A stretch of 64,000 bases of DNA from Labia minor (Eukaryota > Arthropoda > Insecta > Dermaptera > Spongiphoridae). Positions 10,580 through 20,909 of the stretch are shown here, in pieces. A program made the position numbers and the translations under genes. How positions within the stretch are numbered: the first letter of the stretch is position 1; each line of letters begins with the position of its first letter. The notes beneath the pieces are model-generated. The model saw nothing but the letters and a program-made list of their open reading frames with translations, was not told the DNA's origin and ran no database searches. The DNA lies in assembly GCA_963082975.1 (NCBI GenBank), contig OY720348.1:16612078-16676077 (forward strand), in the 5' to 3' direction.

Positions 10580-11757
10580 ACTTTCCCGCATACTTCGTAT
10601 AAGGGAAGTATTGGAATCGTCAAAAATTTCGACTTCGAGATTTCGATAGATCTTGACGTTTTAGACCTCCCTGAGTCGGAAAATACCATTTTTCGAATTA
10701 TGTCTGTGTGTGTGTATGTATGTATGTATGTATGTAATGTCTGTAAGCAAATTTACTCAAAAACTAATCAAGCTAGGACTTCGAAATTTGGTACACCGAT
10801 ATTATTCACAGTTTGTAGATTTCTATCAAAATTTCGTCAAAATCGGTTAACCGGAAGTGGTACTTTACCTACACTGGTTGCGTTTACCTTTCAAGTAAAG
10901 TACCAGTTTGCTTCGAGATATTTGCTTCATATTTTGTATATAGATTAAAAAATATGAAAAAAATTGAGATACCAAATTTCATCATGATCTGACTACCGGA
11001 AGTGACATTTTACCTATACAAGTAGCGTTTCTTTTTTACCGACCTACGATAGTAAGGGAGGTATTGTTTTCACACCAAATTTCACCTATGGATATTTTTA
11101 GGTACATATCTCCACGAATCATGCATTTTCTTAACAGAAAAAAGTATTTTTAGCATGATGTCTGTCAGTCCGTCCGTCCGTCTGTCCGTCCGTCCGTATG
11201 TCTGAACGGCTCAACGGATTTTGATGAAATTTGGTATATTTACTTAATACATCAGTAGGATGAATTGATCAACTTTTGGTGCAAATCCGGAAACCGGAAG
11301 TGCTAGTATTGCCGATCGAAGAGAGGAAGTGAAGGGTTATTTTCATATCAAATTTCACGTGAGGACATATCTCCACGTGTTATGCATTTGTATTGGTTTT
11401 ATCCTCGAGAAAAATCATCTTCATTAGTTTTTTCTTAATTTAAAATTATATGACGTCACCCAGCACTTCATGACGTCACAGCCAGCCCTTATATATTATA
11501 AATAAAATAAAATTAAAAATATTTATATTATATCCATATCTGTTTTTTTTACATTTAAAATATCAGTTAACCGGAAGTAGCACTTTATTCTATATATATA
11601 CATATATATAAATGTTACCAAATATCAAATTTGACACCAATAAACTAATACGAACTGGCTCTTTATCAATACCAAGTTTACACATTCTAAATATTCATTC
11701 ACAACTCTTTATACCTATTTATATGCGGGAAAGTCTAGGGGAGGACACTCCCGCTTA
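10580..11757 (+). mobile_element. HINE-B (helentron-like), with 13-bp subterminal inverted repeats
   Basis: Starts ACTTTCCCGCATA (10580-10592), whose perfect complement TATGCGGGAAAGT is at 11722-11734. The start continues into a palindrome (ATACTTC...GAAGTAT). A (TG)/(TATG) microsatellite lies at 10702-10740, followed by the ATTTGGTACACCGATATTA module. The right end is a hairpin GGGAG-GACA-CTCCC followed by GCTTA. This is the plan of helentron-associated elements such as DINE-1. A HINE-C copy is inserted at about 11037. Confidence 0.8.
11037..11555 (+). mobile_element. HINE-C copy 1, nested in HINE-B
   Basis: Begins TTACCGACCTACGATAG, then GGGAGGTATTGTTTTCACAC, a CCGT/CTGT microsatellite (11169-11199), and CAACGGATTTTGATGAAATT. 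Its right part (from about 11380: TATTGGTTTTATCCTCG, ATGACGTCACC) matches a segment of the 37.4-39.4 kb foldback arms. The 3' boundary with HINE-B is approximate. Confidence 0.65.
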
Positions 11758-11944
11758 TTTTTAGGGCATTTATGATTAAAAAGCGTGTGTATTAAATTTA
11801 TTATTATTTTTTTTTTAATTTATTAATAGTTTCTTTATTTTTCTCCAATGTCCACGATCATCTTCTAATTTTCTATTTTTAAACAAAATCATCTTTGTAT
11901 GATAACTTTGATTTAATTAAAAATTAACAAATTATTTATTTATT

Positions 11945-12885
11945 TTTTTTTTTTTCTATATATATTTTTTCTAGATACATAGATTCAACCGAGTTATTCT
12001 TGCGTTATTCTGATGAATGAAAGAAGATTCGTTTTTGATTTTATGTTAATTTCTATTTGAATTTGGCTTAACACACCTCTCCATAGTTTTATTTATTGAG
12101 TAGTTAAATTGCTCCTTGCCAACCAATTTCATCAAATTTTCTGAAGTTTGGAGGCGAGGAGGGAATACAGTTGCCATTAGATACCAAAGCCGATTGTTCC
12201 TGGTTATAATAGTTTCTAGTTTGCTTGTAATTATTATGCCTCGAGCATATATGATATCCTTCAGTTCTAATGGAAATAATAGATAATCATCAACACAGGA
12301 AATAATTATTACTGCGTTGAAATTTTATACTGCTAAATAAAAATATCACTTAAATGAGCCGTCATCTGCTTGAAAAGCGAGCCAATTTACATATTATTTA
12401 CCACATAACCATTAGCGGGGAGGGTATTAAGATTTTGTCTGCATAAGTTGAAAAGAAAAAAAACTCTTAAATAGGCCATTTTCTTTTTTAATTTATTCTT
12501 CGATCTAAACCATTGGTAGATGAAGACGATATCAGGGCCTAGACTTAAAAAAATGTATAAAATTTAAAATTAATTTGAATACATATATAAACATCATGGA
12601 TAACAGGTAGTTTCTACGATATAGTCCTAGGCAAAAGTATCTCGTTTTATATGGATACGAGTATATTTGATTAAATTAGGTTAATTTGAATTATATATAT
12701 TTAATACATTATACAATGATTAAATTAATAATTAAAAATTTTGAATAGAATTTGAAATATATTTTTAATTATATTATATATATTATACAAATGATAAGAC
12801 AAATCTATCTAAGATGAAATAAAAAATATATAATTCGGCATTAAAAAAGAATTTGTAAGATTTATGAAATTAAAAATTAAATTGA
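11945..12885. other. unique AT-rich stretch, no gene
   Basis: 12000-12300 is the most complex part (GGAGGCGAGGAGGGAATAC, TATGCCTCGAGCATATATG). No open frame, splice pattern or repeat family recognised. Confidence 0.4.
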
Positions 12886-12897
12886 AGATAAATAAAC

Positions 12898-13178
12898 CTC
12901 TGACCTTTTCACATCCTACGCCAGGACAACGCCTATCAAGTCGGTTATATCAATGAGGTGTCCTATGATCAGTAGAACGGGTCCTCTCAACCTTTACCTT
13001 GATTTTCTTGATCGGAGGCGCTACTTTTTTCAAGTAGCTTCCCATTGTTGATTCCGAATGGTGGGTCCGTCCTATAGAGCTAGAGAAATTCCCTTGCCAA
13101 ACCCGGGACTTGAACCAGTGACCACGAGAATGTGAGTAAGCGACGCTAGCCATCACACCCTGTGGCGCAAATTTATAA
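12898..13178 (-). mobile_element. tRNA-derived SINE, family 1
   Basis: Minus strand. Its tRNA-like head reads GTGTGATGGCTAGCGTCGC (A box) and GGTTCAAGTCCCGGG (B box, near 13100), followed by an unrelated body of about 190 bp. It is flanked by ATAAATAAAC at 12888-12897 and 13179-13188, consistent with a target duplication. About 280 bp. Confidence 0.75.
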
Positions 13179-13459
13179 ATAAATAAACAAATTATGGGGT
13201 AACGGGTAGCTTCTTTTTTGTAATTCTAATAGAAAAGAAGTCTACTTCAGGGAGTTGCGCCCCTGCCCTCACGTGAGCTCATGATTTTTTTCCACCCTCC
13301 TTTTTACATGGAAGAATCATGTCCTTTACCCTTTGCCTCCTTTGAATTGATTTCCTTACTATTCACCTCCCTGATCCCCCCCAAAAAAACATTTTATTTA
13401 GATGAAGGCGAATACCTAGCATAGATTTATTAAAAAGAAACACAAATTAAACTTTCACT

Positions 13460-14060
13460 CTTAATATGAGACGCTGATTAAAGCCTCATTTAATCCATTC
13501 CGAATTTCGGAAGTTTCTGACAGTTGATTCCCGCATCTTACTCTTGAATCGTACTTACTAGTTTTTTGGAATTCCCATTTAGATCAACATTTGAAAAAGT
13601 TTTTCCGGTCTATTGAGTTATATGCTTTTGTAAAGTCTACAAAAAATTGGTGAACAGAAATATTTAATTCGCGTTTATTTTTCTAATGCCTTAATGAAAA
13701 TATCTGATCTTACTCTTGAATCATACGTACTAGTTTTTTGGAAGTCCCATTTAGATCAGGATTTGAAAATGTTTTTCCCGGTATATGCTTTTGTAAAGTC
13801 TACAAAAAATTGGTGAACAGAAATATTTAATTCGCGTTTTTTTTATATCTGATCGAAAGTTGATCGATTTGGCCGAAACTCGCATTGATACTCTCCTAGT
13901 ATTTCCTCCGCGTATGGTCGTAATTTTATTAAAATAATATTCAAGAGAATCTTATACAATGGCGTCAAAAGAGGTATTTCCCTGTACTTGGTTCTATTTC
14001 CCTTCTTAAAGAATGGTGTAATAACTGCCTTCTGCCATTCTAATGGCATTTTTTACTTAT
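13460..14060 (-). pseudogene. LINE reverse transcriptase fragment with internal tandem duplication
   Basis: The minus frame from 14049 encodes LEWQKAVITPFFKKGNRTKY, then REIPLLTPLYKILLNIILIK and GEYQCEFRPNRSTFDQI. This is the fingers/palm start of non-LTR reverse transcriptases (P.FKKGD...YR.ISLL....KI....RL......GEYQCGFR..RST.DQI). Downstream, QFFVDFTKAYNSIDRKNF holds the first catalytic Asp (VDFTKAY). About 165 bp is duplicated in tandem (13545-13690 and 13708-13850), so the catalytic segment occurs twice. The frame is broken between pieces and no 3' end is visible. Confidence 0.85.
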
Positions 14061-14552
14061 GCCAGATCACAAGAAGGAATTATTTGCATATATCAACTAA
14101 AGGTTTTCCTCCATATTTATAAAGAATCCGAAACTCATATATATGTTATATTCTTTGGAAATATAATTCTGAACACAACTATTCAATTTTGATCGCTTTA
14201 TGTAAATTTTTAGCAAAGTTTCTTAAAAAACTATCTAGGCTATTTTATTCAACATAATTTTCGCCAGATTCTAAATAAAATGGATTTCTATATCAATTAA
14301 AATAAAAAATAGATAAAAAAAAATTCACTTTAAAAATTTTCATGTCTAAATAATAATCTATAAAACGCATATGAAAATACTCGTTAAAAAAAATAGATTC
14401 ATTTTCACTAGTATTAATTAATTTTACAATGCCTCCTTAATTAAATATTAATTATTGAATGTTGAATGACTGACCGCTCAAATTCAATTCTTTTATTTGA
14501 TCTGATTGCTAATTATGTTATTATCAGCCAATCATCTATTATTATTTAATTT

Positions 14553-15122
14553 CTTACCAGAGATAGTATTGCGATCATGAAAATTTTCGTGATTTTGATA
14601 TTTTTATATATGTTTTGAAGGTCCCTCAGTCATTTTCACTAAGGTTTAGAAAAATGCCTGCGTGTGTGTATGTATATAGACAAGATTACGCAAAAACGGT
14701 TTGAGCTAGAATCATGAAATTTGGATTACGGGCATTATTCAAAATTCGTAGTTTTCTATCAACTTTTGAGAAATGTAGCTCAACCGGAAGAGGGTCATTA
14801 CCTACCACGTTTTGATTTTTTTTCCTCTAAAGTGACCGTAAAAATATAGATATATCTTTGATAGTTTTTCACATGATTAAAAATTGTATAAAACTGCTAT
14901 ATATAGTATTTCAGCTTGATTGAATCGCTGAAAGTACCAGAATTAATTTTTTAACACTGCAAATCACGCGCCAGTAGGTGACATGGTGCCATCAACAAAG
15001 AGCCAATTATTTATTAATTTTTGTTTACAATTTATAATTTAATTAATTCAATTTAATTTATATATAATATATGTTATTTAATTCAAATTTACGAGATTGT
15101 CGAGTGGAGACACTCCAGCTTA
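14553..15122 (+). mobile_element. HINE-A copy 4
   Basis: Forward orientation: CCAGAGATAGTATTGCGATC at the 5' end (left half of the palindrome lost), a short TG microsatellite (14660-14676), ACGCAAAAACGGTTTGAGC, and the 3' hairpin GAGTG-GAGA-CACTC followed by CAGCTTA. Confidence 0.88.
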
Positions 15123-15581
15123 TTTATTTTATTTTTAAATTCAGTTTCTCTTTTTTTTATAATTTTCTTTGAATTTATACATTATTCAATTAATAAATGA
15201 TTTCCAATGCATTGCCGGGATGCACTTTCGTCTCCTTGAATGGGAGATTTATTTTATTTATTTATTTTTTGTTTGTTTTTAATCTCCGCCTCGTAATTTT
15301 CTGCTTAGCTATTCAAATCTAGGAAAATGCCTACCCGCACGTCACTTATAAACAAATATATTAACTACGGCTACTACATAACATAGGTACATATATGACT
15401 AAAATAATATTTTACAAATTTTATTTATTTCAATTATTATTATAATCTCATATAATTATAGTGAGAATGTTATTAAGATACTTATCCAAATAATTATAAC
15501 AATTTTCTTTTCAATCTTCTCTTAACAAGTATAATATTTATGAAATATATTTGACTAAAACTGATTTTTTTTTGTTTTTTT
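15123..15581. other. AT-rich spacer between two HINE-A copies
   Basis: Unique AT-rich sequence. 15190-15260 is slightly more complex. No feature recognised. Confidence 0.4.
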
Positions 15582-16176
15582 ACTATCTCGCCAGAGATAG
15601 TATTGCGATAACGAAAATTTTCGATGTTGAGATTTTGATGTTTTTGTACGTTTTAAAGGTTCCTGAATCATTTTCACTAAGGTTGAGAACAATGTCTGTG
15701 TGTATGTGTATGTATGTTTGTATTGATGTGTGTTTGTATGTAGACAAGATTACGCAAAAACGGTTTGAGCTAGTATCGTGAAATTTGGTATACGGGCAAT
15801 ATTCAAAATTCGTAGTTTACTATCAACTTTTGAGAAATCTAGATCAACCGGAAGAGGGTCATAACCTACAACGTTTTGATTTTTTTCCTCTAAACTAACC
15901 GTAAAAATAAAGATATATGTTTGATAGTTTTTCACATGATTAAAATTTTTTATAAAACTGCTATATATAGAATTTCATTGAAAGTACCAGAATTAATTTT
16001 TTAACTATACAAATCTCACGCGCCATCAACAAAGATCCAAATATGGGCTGTTATAATAAATATTATTAATTTTAATTTATAATTTATAATTAATTAAATT
16101 TAATTTAAATATAATATATTATGTTACTTATCCCAATTCAAATTGCGAAATAGTCGAGTGGAGACACTCCAGCTTA
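15582..16176 (+). mobile_element. HINE-A copy 5, most complete
   Basis: Forward orientation with all parts. The 5' palindrome is ACTATCTC-GCCA-GAGATAGT. A TGTGTATG microsatellite (15693-15742) follows, then the ACGCAAAAACGGTTTGAGC module, the AACCGGAAGAGGGTCAT module, a shortened AT-rich part, the subterminal repeat GCGAAATAGTCGAG, and the 3' hairpin GAGTG-GAGA-CACTC then CAGCTTA. It defines the ends of the family. Confidence 0.9.
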
Positions 16177-16552
16177 TTTTTTTTTTGTTTTTGTTTAATT
16201 AACTATTTTACATTTATTATTTAACTCAATATAACTTAATAATAATATATAAATATAATATATTAATAAAAACAAAAAGAAATAAATAACTATTTAAAGC
16301 AAATTTGTTTCGACACTCTCTGCTATTGTCTACCCTTCCTTTGGGTCATATAATCCGGATTTAATTTTCCTTTAAAGGGTATAGAGAACTAGTTCAACCT
16401 TAAAGTTCCAAACCTATTAATGCCAAAATATTAGCTTATATATTATTGTATTCAATTTAATTTTAAATGAATATTATATCAATATTATTTATTATTTAGT
16501 TAGTAGTTTTTTCTTTTAAATAAATTTATTTGCTCATGTGGATAACAATTAC

Positions 16553-17085
16553 GAGGGCGGATCAATAAGTATGTGATTTTTTAAATCTCTCGTCTTTTAA
16601 ATGAAATGTCAACATTGATTCTGTCAGAAGGAAACTATCAACTGACTCCTGTCGAAATTGGAACAACCTGGCTTTTTTAGTTTTTGTTTGACATTCATTA
16701 ATAGTAGATTACCTCGTGATCGGAGACGAAAATGGAAAAAGTTAATTTCTATAAAAATCCATGAATTAGGATACCAATTGCTGCCTCATTCACCCTATTC
16801 TTCGGATTTAGCTCCAAGACTATTTATTGTTTCCAAACATGAAAAAATGGCTCGGCGGAAAGAAATTTAACTCTAACGAGGAAATCATCTCACAAACAAA
16901 TACCTATTTTGATGTCTTTGACAAATCTTATTTTTTGGAAGTGATAAAAAAATTGGAGAAATGTTGGACGTAGCGTGTCTCTCAAAGGAGATTACGTTGA
17001 TTAATAAAACAATTTTTTTATCCAAAAACCTGAGAGTCATTCAAAAAGACACGGACTTATTTGCCCGAACAATTTTATATCTAAT
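16553..17085 (+). mobile_element. internally deleted mariner, copy 3
   Basis: 5' end GGGCGGATCAATAAGTATGTG, then ATGGAAAAAGTTAATTTC (the MEKVNF start) fused to KIHELGYQLLPHSPYSSDLA of the C-terminal part. The 3' end contains AAACCTGAGAGTCATTC and GACACGGACTTATTTGCCCG, complementary to the start. The deletion junction matches copies 2 and 4. The coding part is interrupted and inactive. Confidence 0.85.
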
Positions 17086-17089
17086 TTTC

Positions 17090-17705
17090 ACAAATTGTGA
17101 GAATCGTGAGAATTATATATATATATATATCAGCTCTTTTATGATTCTAACAATTTTATAATTAATTTCCAATATATAATTAATTATTTTAAATGCCCAC
17201 TTTGAAACTTTCTTTTCCACGATTATAAATAAATAAAAATTCTTTATAAAGAAATTGGAGAAAAAGAAGATTGATATTATAATATTCTTTTCAATATCCA
17301 TCACTAGAATGAATGCCCATTCACCAGTTCACATCTGCGAGAAGCCTGCCCAATCAATTTACATATGTTATACTATTTATTTACATAAAGTCATAAGCTA
17401 ATAAAAAAAAACTTGTAACTTAAACAAAAACTACTAACAATCCTAATATATTAAATAAACAAATTAGCAATAAAAAATAGTAACAACTGATAAATTAAAA
17501 TAAATTTCTTTAAATTTTGATAATAAGATATATTCACCTATTTAAGGTGAACATTAAATAAATAAATAAAATTTTTCGTGAACATTATTTATAAAATTAT
17601 TAAGTAAAATAAAAATGCTATTTTTGAGATCTAATCACTTTTTTAAAAATTATTTTATTGATTTTTATTTTTTAATAAATAAATATTTTTACATATTATT
17701 ATTAT
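17090..17705. other. AT-rich stretch, no gene
   Basis: Low-complexity AT-rich DNA. A small complex patch at 17300-17350 has no recognisable function. Confidence 0.4.
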
Positions 17706-17825
17706 TTGCGGATTGTCCCAGAGGATCACGCAGAGCTTTGAATAGAATTAATTAATTATTGAACTTGAATTCGAGCCTTCAGTGTGGAAGACAGTCGTGC
17801 TAACCACTAAACCACTGACAGGTCC
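17706..17825 (-). mobile_element. tRNA-derived SINE, family 2, copy 1
   Basis: On the minus strand: CAGTGGTTTAGTGGTTAGCA (A box type, as in tRNA-Glu/Asp-like heads), then GGCTCGAATTCAAG (B box), then a short tail part CTCTGCGTGATCCTCTGGGA and an (AATAAT)n tail. The second copy is at 62912-63039. About 120 bp, a very small SINE. Confidence 0.7.
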
Positions 17826-18240
17826 TATTATTATTATTATAATTGTTAAAAAAAAAATCCTTGTGTAATAAAATTACCAGATATGACCAATCAAGTCATC
17901 CCTTTACATGTTAAACTAAAAGTCCTATCAATATGAAAATATTTATAAAATATTTTTATTTTCGTATATTTTATTTTATATTAAAACAAAATTAACATTA
18001 TGAAAGAAATAATAAGTTGATATCACTAAATTATCATCATAAAATATTTATATTTATTTTTAATTGCATTATACCTATATTTTAGATAATATTACATGAA
18101 AATTAGAGATTAATGAAGAAGTGTTTCTAAAATAATCTAATCTGAATATTTTTATATAAACACAACCACTTTTCAGCCCTTCTTGTCTTTATCCATCGCT
18201 ATTGCCGTTTCTATTTGTTAATTTTTTTACTGTATTTTTT
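17826..18240. other. AT-rich spacer, nothing recognised
   Basis: AT-rich unique DNA between a SINE and a HINE-A copy. Confidence 0.4.
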
Positions 18241-18653
18241 TACTAAAACAGTTTGAGCTAGAATAATGAAATTTAGTACACGGGTATTATTCAAAATTCG
18301 AAGTTTTCTATTAACTTTTGAGAAATGTAGCTCATTCGGTAGAGGACCATTACCTACCACGTTTTAATTTTTTTTTCTCTAAACTGACCGTAAAAATAAA
18401 GATATACATTATCTTGGATATTTTTTTACATGATTAAAAATTGTATAAAACTGCTATATCTAGAATTGCAGCCTAATTGAATCGCTGAAAGTACCGGAAT
18501 TAATTTTTTAACACTTGAAATCACTGGTTTAATAAATATTATTTATTAATTTTAAATTATAATTTATAATTAATTATATTTAATTTAAATATAATATATG
18601 TCTTAATTAATCCAATTCAAATTTGCGAGATAGTCGAGTGGAGACACTCCAGA
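18241..18653 (+). mobile_element. HINE-A copy 6, 5'-truncated
   Basis: Forward orientation starting inside the module ACAGTTTGAGCTAGAATAAT (palindrome and microsatellite absent). Ends GCGAGATAGTCGAG, then hairpin GAGTG-GAGA-CACTC and CAG. Part of the GCGCGTG core is deleted. Confidence 0.85.
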
Positions 18654-18679
18654 TTTTTTCTATCTTGTTCACTCTAGAT

Positions 18680-19044
18680 CAGTGATTCTCAACCACTTTA
18701 TGTGCCGCGAGATTTTCAAAATGTGTCAACAAATTTTACAAATGTAAAGTTCAAATTAAGAAAAAGTACTTATTTATTTTATATATATGTAAAAAAAAAG
18801 GTAAAATGTTTTTGCGATCAGACTCTTAAACATTTCCAACATTTTTTTAAATTTTTTCAATAAGGATCTAAAAAAAAGGTAAAATGTTTTGCGATCACAC
18901 TCTCAAACATTTTCGACTTTTTTTCAATTTTTTCAATGTGATAAATAAGTAAATAACTTTTAAATTTATCTTTATCTTTGTGTGCCGCCAAATTTTTAAA
19001 CCGTTAAAAGTGTGCCGCGATAAAAAAAAGATTGAGAATCACTG
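18680..19044. mobile_element. hAT MITE, 365 bp, perfect 8-bp target duplication
   Basis: Ends CAGTGATTCTCAACC and GATTGAGAATCACTG, flanked by CTCTAGAT on both sides (18672-18679 and 19045-19052). The interior has GTGCCGCGA and TGTGCCGCC motifs and two related ~60-bp sub-repeats (AAAAAGGTAAAATGTTTTTG). No coding capacity. Confidence 0.95.
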
Positions 19045-19052
19045 CTCTAGAT

Positions 19053-20030
19053 TATCTTAAAATCTTTTAATTTTTATTAATTGATATTTAACGAATACAT
19101 CCATTAAATTTTATTTTATCTATTTTTTTTTTTAAATTTAAAAAAAGAATATTAAGTATATTTTATATTAGGGATTGAAAAACAAAATAGATTTAATGAA
19201 AAATAATAAATTATTTTCAAAAAAAAAAAAAATAAAATAATGAAAATATAGGATTGTTGGTGGCTATTTATTTTTCTATCGAGAAGTAAAATTCGATTAA
19301 CTTTTATTGGGCAAGATAAAGGAATATTGATTAAAGTTGACTATAATCGAATGGCGCTACTGAAGCAGATCGGCTGGACAGCTCCGAAGATCGATGTAAA
19401 ACAACATCATCGGGAACGCTCATTGATAATTCTTGAGCGGAACATGATCAGCCTGACTGTCAATCATGGATATTTATTGCCCCTGCTGAATTTACATAAA
19501 AACAAGCACAAAGTATTCCAAGAAAAAAAAAATAGACAACGGGGTGAAGAGGTTGTGCGTCTGGGAAAAATAAAAAAAATAGGCTTCAGATAGGGAAAGA
19601 GTCAAAAAAATTATTGCCGTTGACAGATTTAATCTTAAAAAATTATATTTGAAAATTGTTGAACAGCAATATAGAAATTAAATCAAAGCCAAATAATTTT
19701 TCCTTTTTTTTCTTTTTTTTTTTTCTTTTTTTCTTTTTTTTAGAATTATTCCCTAAAGAATATTTATATTCAAGTGAGTGAAACGATATTAAATTATTCT
19801 TCAAATGCCAAATTCAATTATGCTAATCTATCTTTTTGTAGTTCATAAAAATCTTTTCGATTTATCTTTCAGTCTCTTTAATCGGGCTTTATTTATTTAT
19901 TTATTTTTAATCAATTAGTTCTATAACTTATTTTATAATATAATTTATTTATAATTTATTTTATATTTTAATTTTTTTTCTTCACTTTTATAGTGAAACC
20001 AATAACTTTCATAATTTATTTATTATTATA
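19053..20030. other. unique stretch with one unexplained patch (19320-19620)
   Basis: Mostly AT-rich. A patch of balanced composition at 19320-19620 holds an 88-codon open frame on the plus strand (19327-19593, starting MIKVDYNRMALLKQIGWTAP). It resembles no family I know, has no splice context, and could be a conserved non-coding sequence or chance. Confidence 0.35.
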
Positions 20031-20033
20031 GGT

Positions 20034-20265
20034 CAGTGATTCTCAACCTTTTTTTTACCGCGGCACACTTTTAACGGTTTAAAAATTTGGCGGCACACAA
20101 AGAAAAAAATAAGTGTAAAAGTTTACCATATTGAAGTGGTCTCAAAAACGGCTTACCTTTTTTTTTAGAACCATATTGAAAAAATTTAGAAAGTCGGAAA
20201 TGTTTAAGAGCCTCATAATTTCGCGGCACACTAAAGTGCCGCGGCACAGTGGATGAGAATCACTG
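20034..20265. mobile_element. hAT MITE, same family as 18680, 232 bp
   Basis: Ends CAGTGATTCTCAACC and GATGAGAATCACTG, with internal GCGGCACACTTTTAACGG and GTGCCGCGGCACAG. Flanks TTATAGGT and TTAAAGAT agree at six of eight positions, a plausible decayed target duplication. Orientation is opposite to that of 18680 judging by the GCCGC motifs. Confidence 0.88.
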
Positions 20266-20361
20266 TTAAAGATGGTATCTTTTTCTCAAAAAATAACACT
20301 ATCATATGTCAATATAAAATTCAATAAACTTTGGATAAGTTAAATTTTGTATCAGATAAAA

Positions 20362-20905
20362 GTACCAGTAGTGGACTGCCTTAAGAGAAATGTTCATAAA
20401 AAAACACTATAATTCTGTAATAAAAGTGATAATAACAACAAAACATGTGATAACCTATTGTAAAACTATTTTTAATTATCCATATAACACAAATATTCGG
20501 TTAATGTATATTTAAATGTTTTTTTTTTTTTTTTAATTTTTTTCTAAACGTATTTTTTGTTCTAGTAATTGACCATCTGAAAATTTAAAGTTTTAGTAGT
20601 TGACCATATTTTGATTCAGTAATGGACTATCAATCTAAAATGGGTTTAAAATAAATAAATGGATTAAAATGCACTAAGGATCGGTTTTATATTTATATTT
20701 TTTATATAATTTCTTATCATTTATTTTAATTATTCTAAAATTTACAGTTCATATCGGGAATTAATTAACATTTTTTGTTTTGCTAATTGCTCGAGGTGCC
20801 CACTATGCCATTCCAAGACTCTTCTTAATTTGAAATAAAAAAGCTTATTTTGTTTAAAAAATCTATCAAATGGTCAATTACTGGCATAGTGGTCCACCAC
20901 GGTAC
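20362..20905. repeat. possible MITE with short imperfect terminal inverted repeats
   Basis: Left end GTACCAGTAGTGGAC and right end GTCCACCACGGTAC are near inverted repeats. Inside, the phrase AGTAATTGACCAT recurs in variants (AGTAGTTGACCAT, AGTAATGGACTAT, GGTCAATTACTGG) in both orientations. No target duplication seen. Confidence 0.35.
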
Positions 20906-20909
20906 GTTT

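Larger units (their letters stand above)
10231..11938. mobile_element. foldback element with ~175-bp inverted repeats, loop filled by other elements
   Basis: The left arm (about 10231-10405) and right arm (about 11762-11938) are inverted copies. Shared runs include AAAGATGATTTTGTTTAAAA, GGACATTGGAG, AATAAAGAAACTATTAATAA and ACACGCTTTTT. Between them lie a hairpin element (10405-10577) and HINE-B (10580-11757). Best read as a MITE or foldback element invaded by others. I could not define its target duplication. Confidence 0.75.

Noticed and set aside
10200-11950. Whole interval as one autonomous transposon with long terminal inverted repeats
   Set aside because: No transposase-like frame is present, and the interior is explained by HINE-B, HINE-C and a hairpin MITE, each with its own ends.
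13085-13165. tRNA gene on the minus strand
   Set aside because: A and B boxes are present, but the sequence does not close into an acceptor stem and continues into a SINE body with flanking direct repeats.
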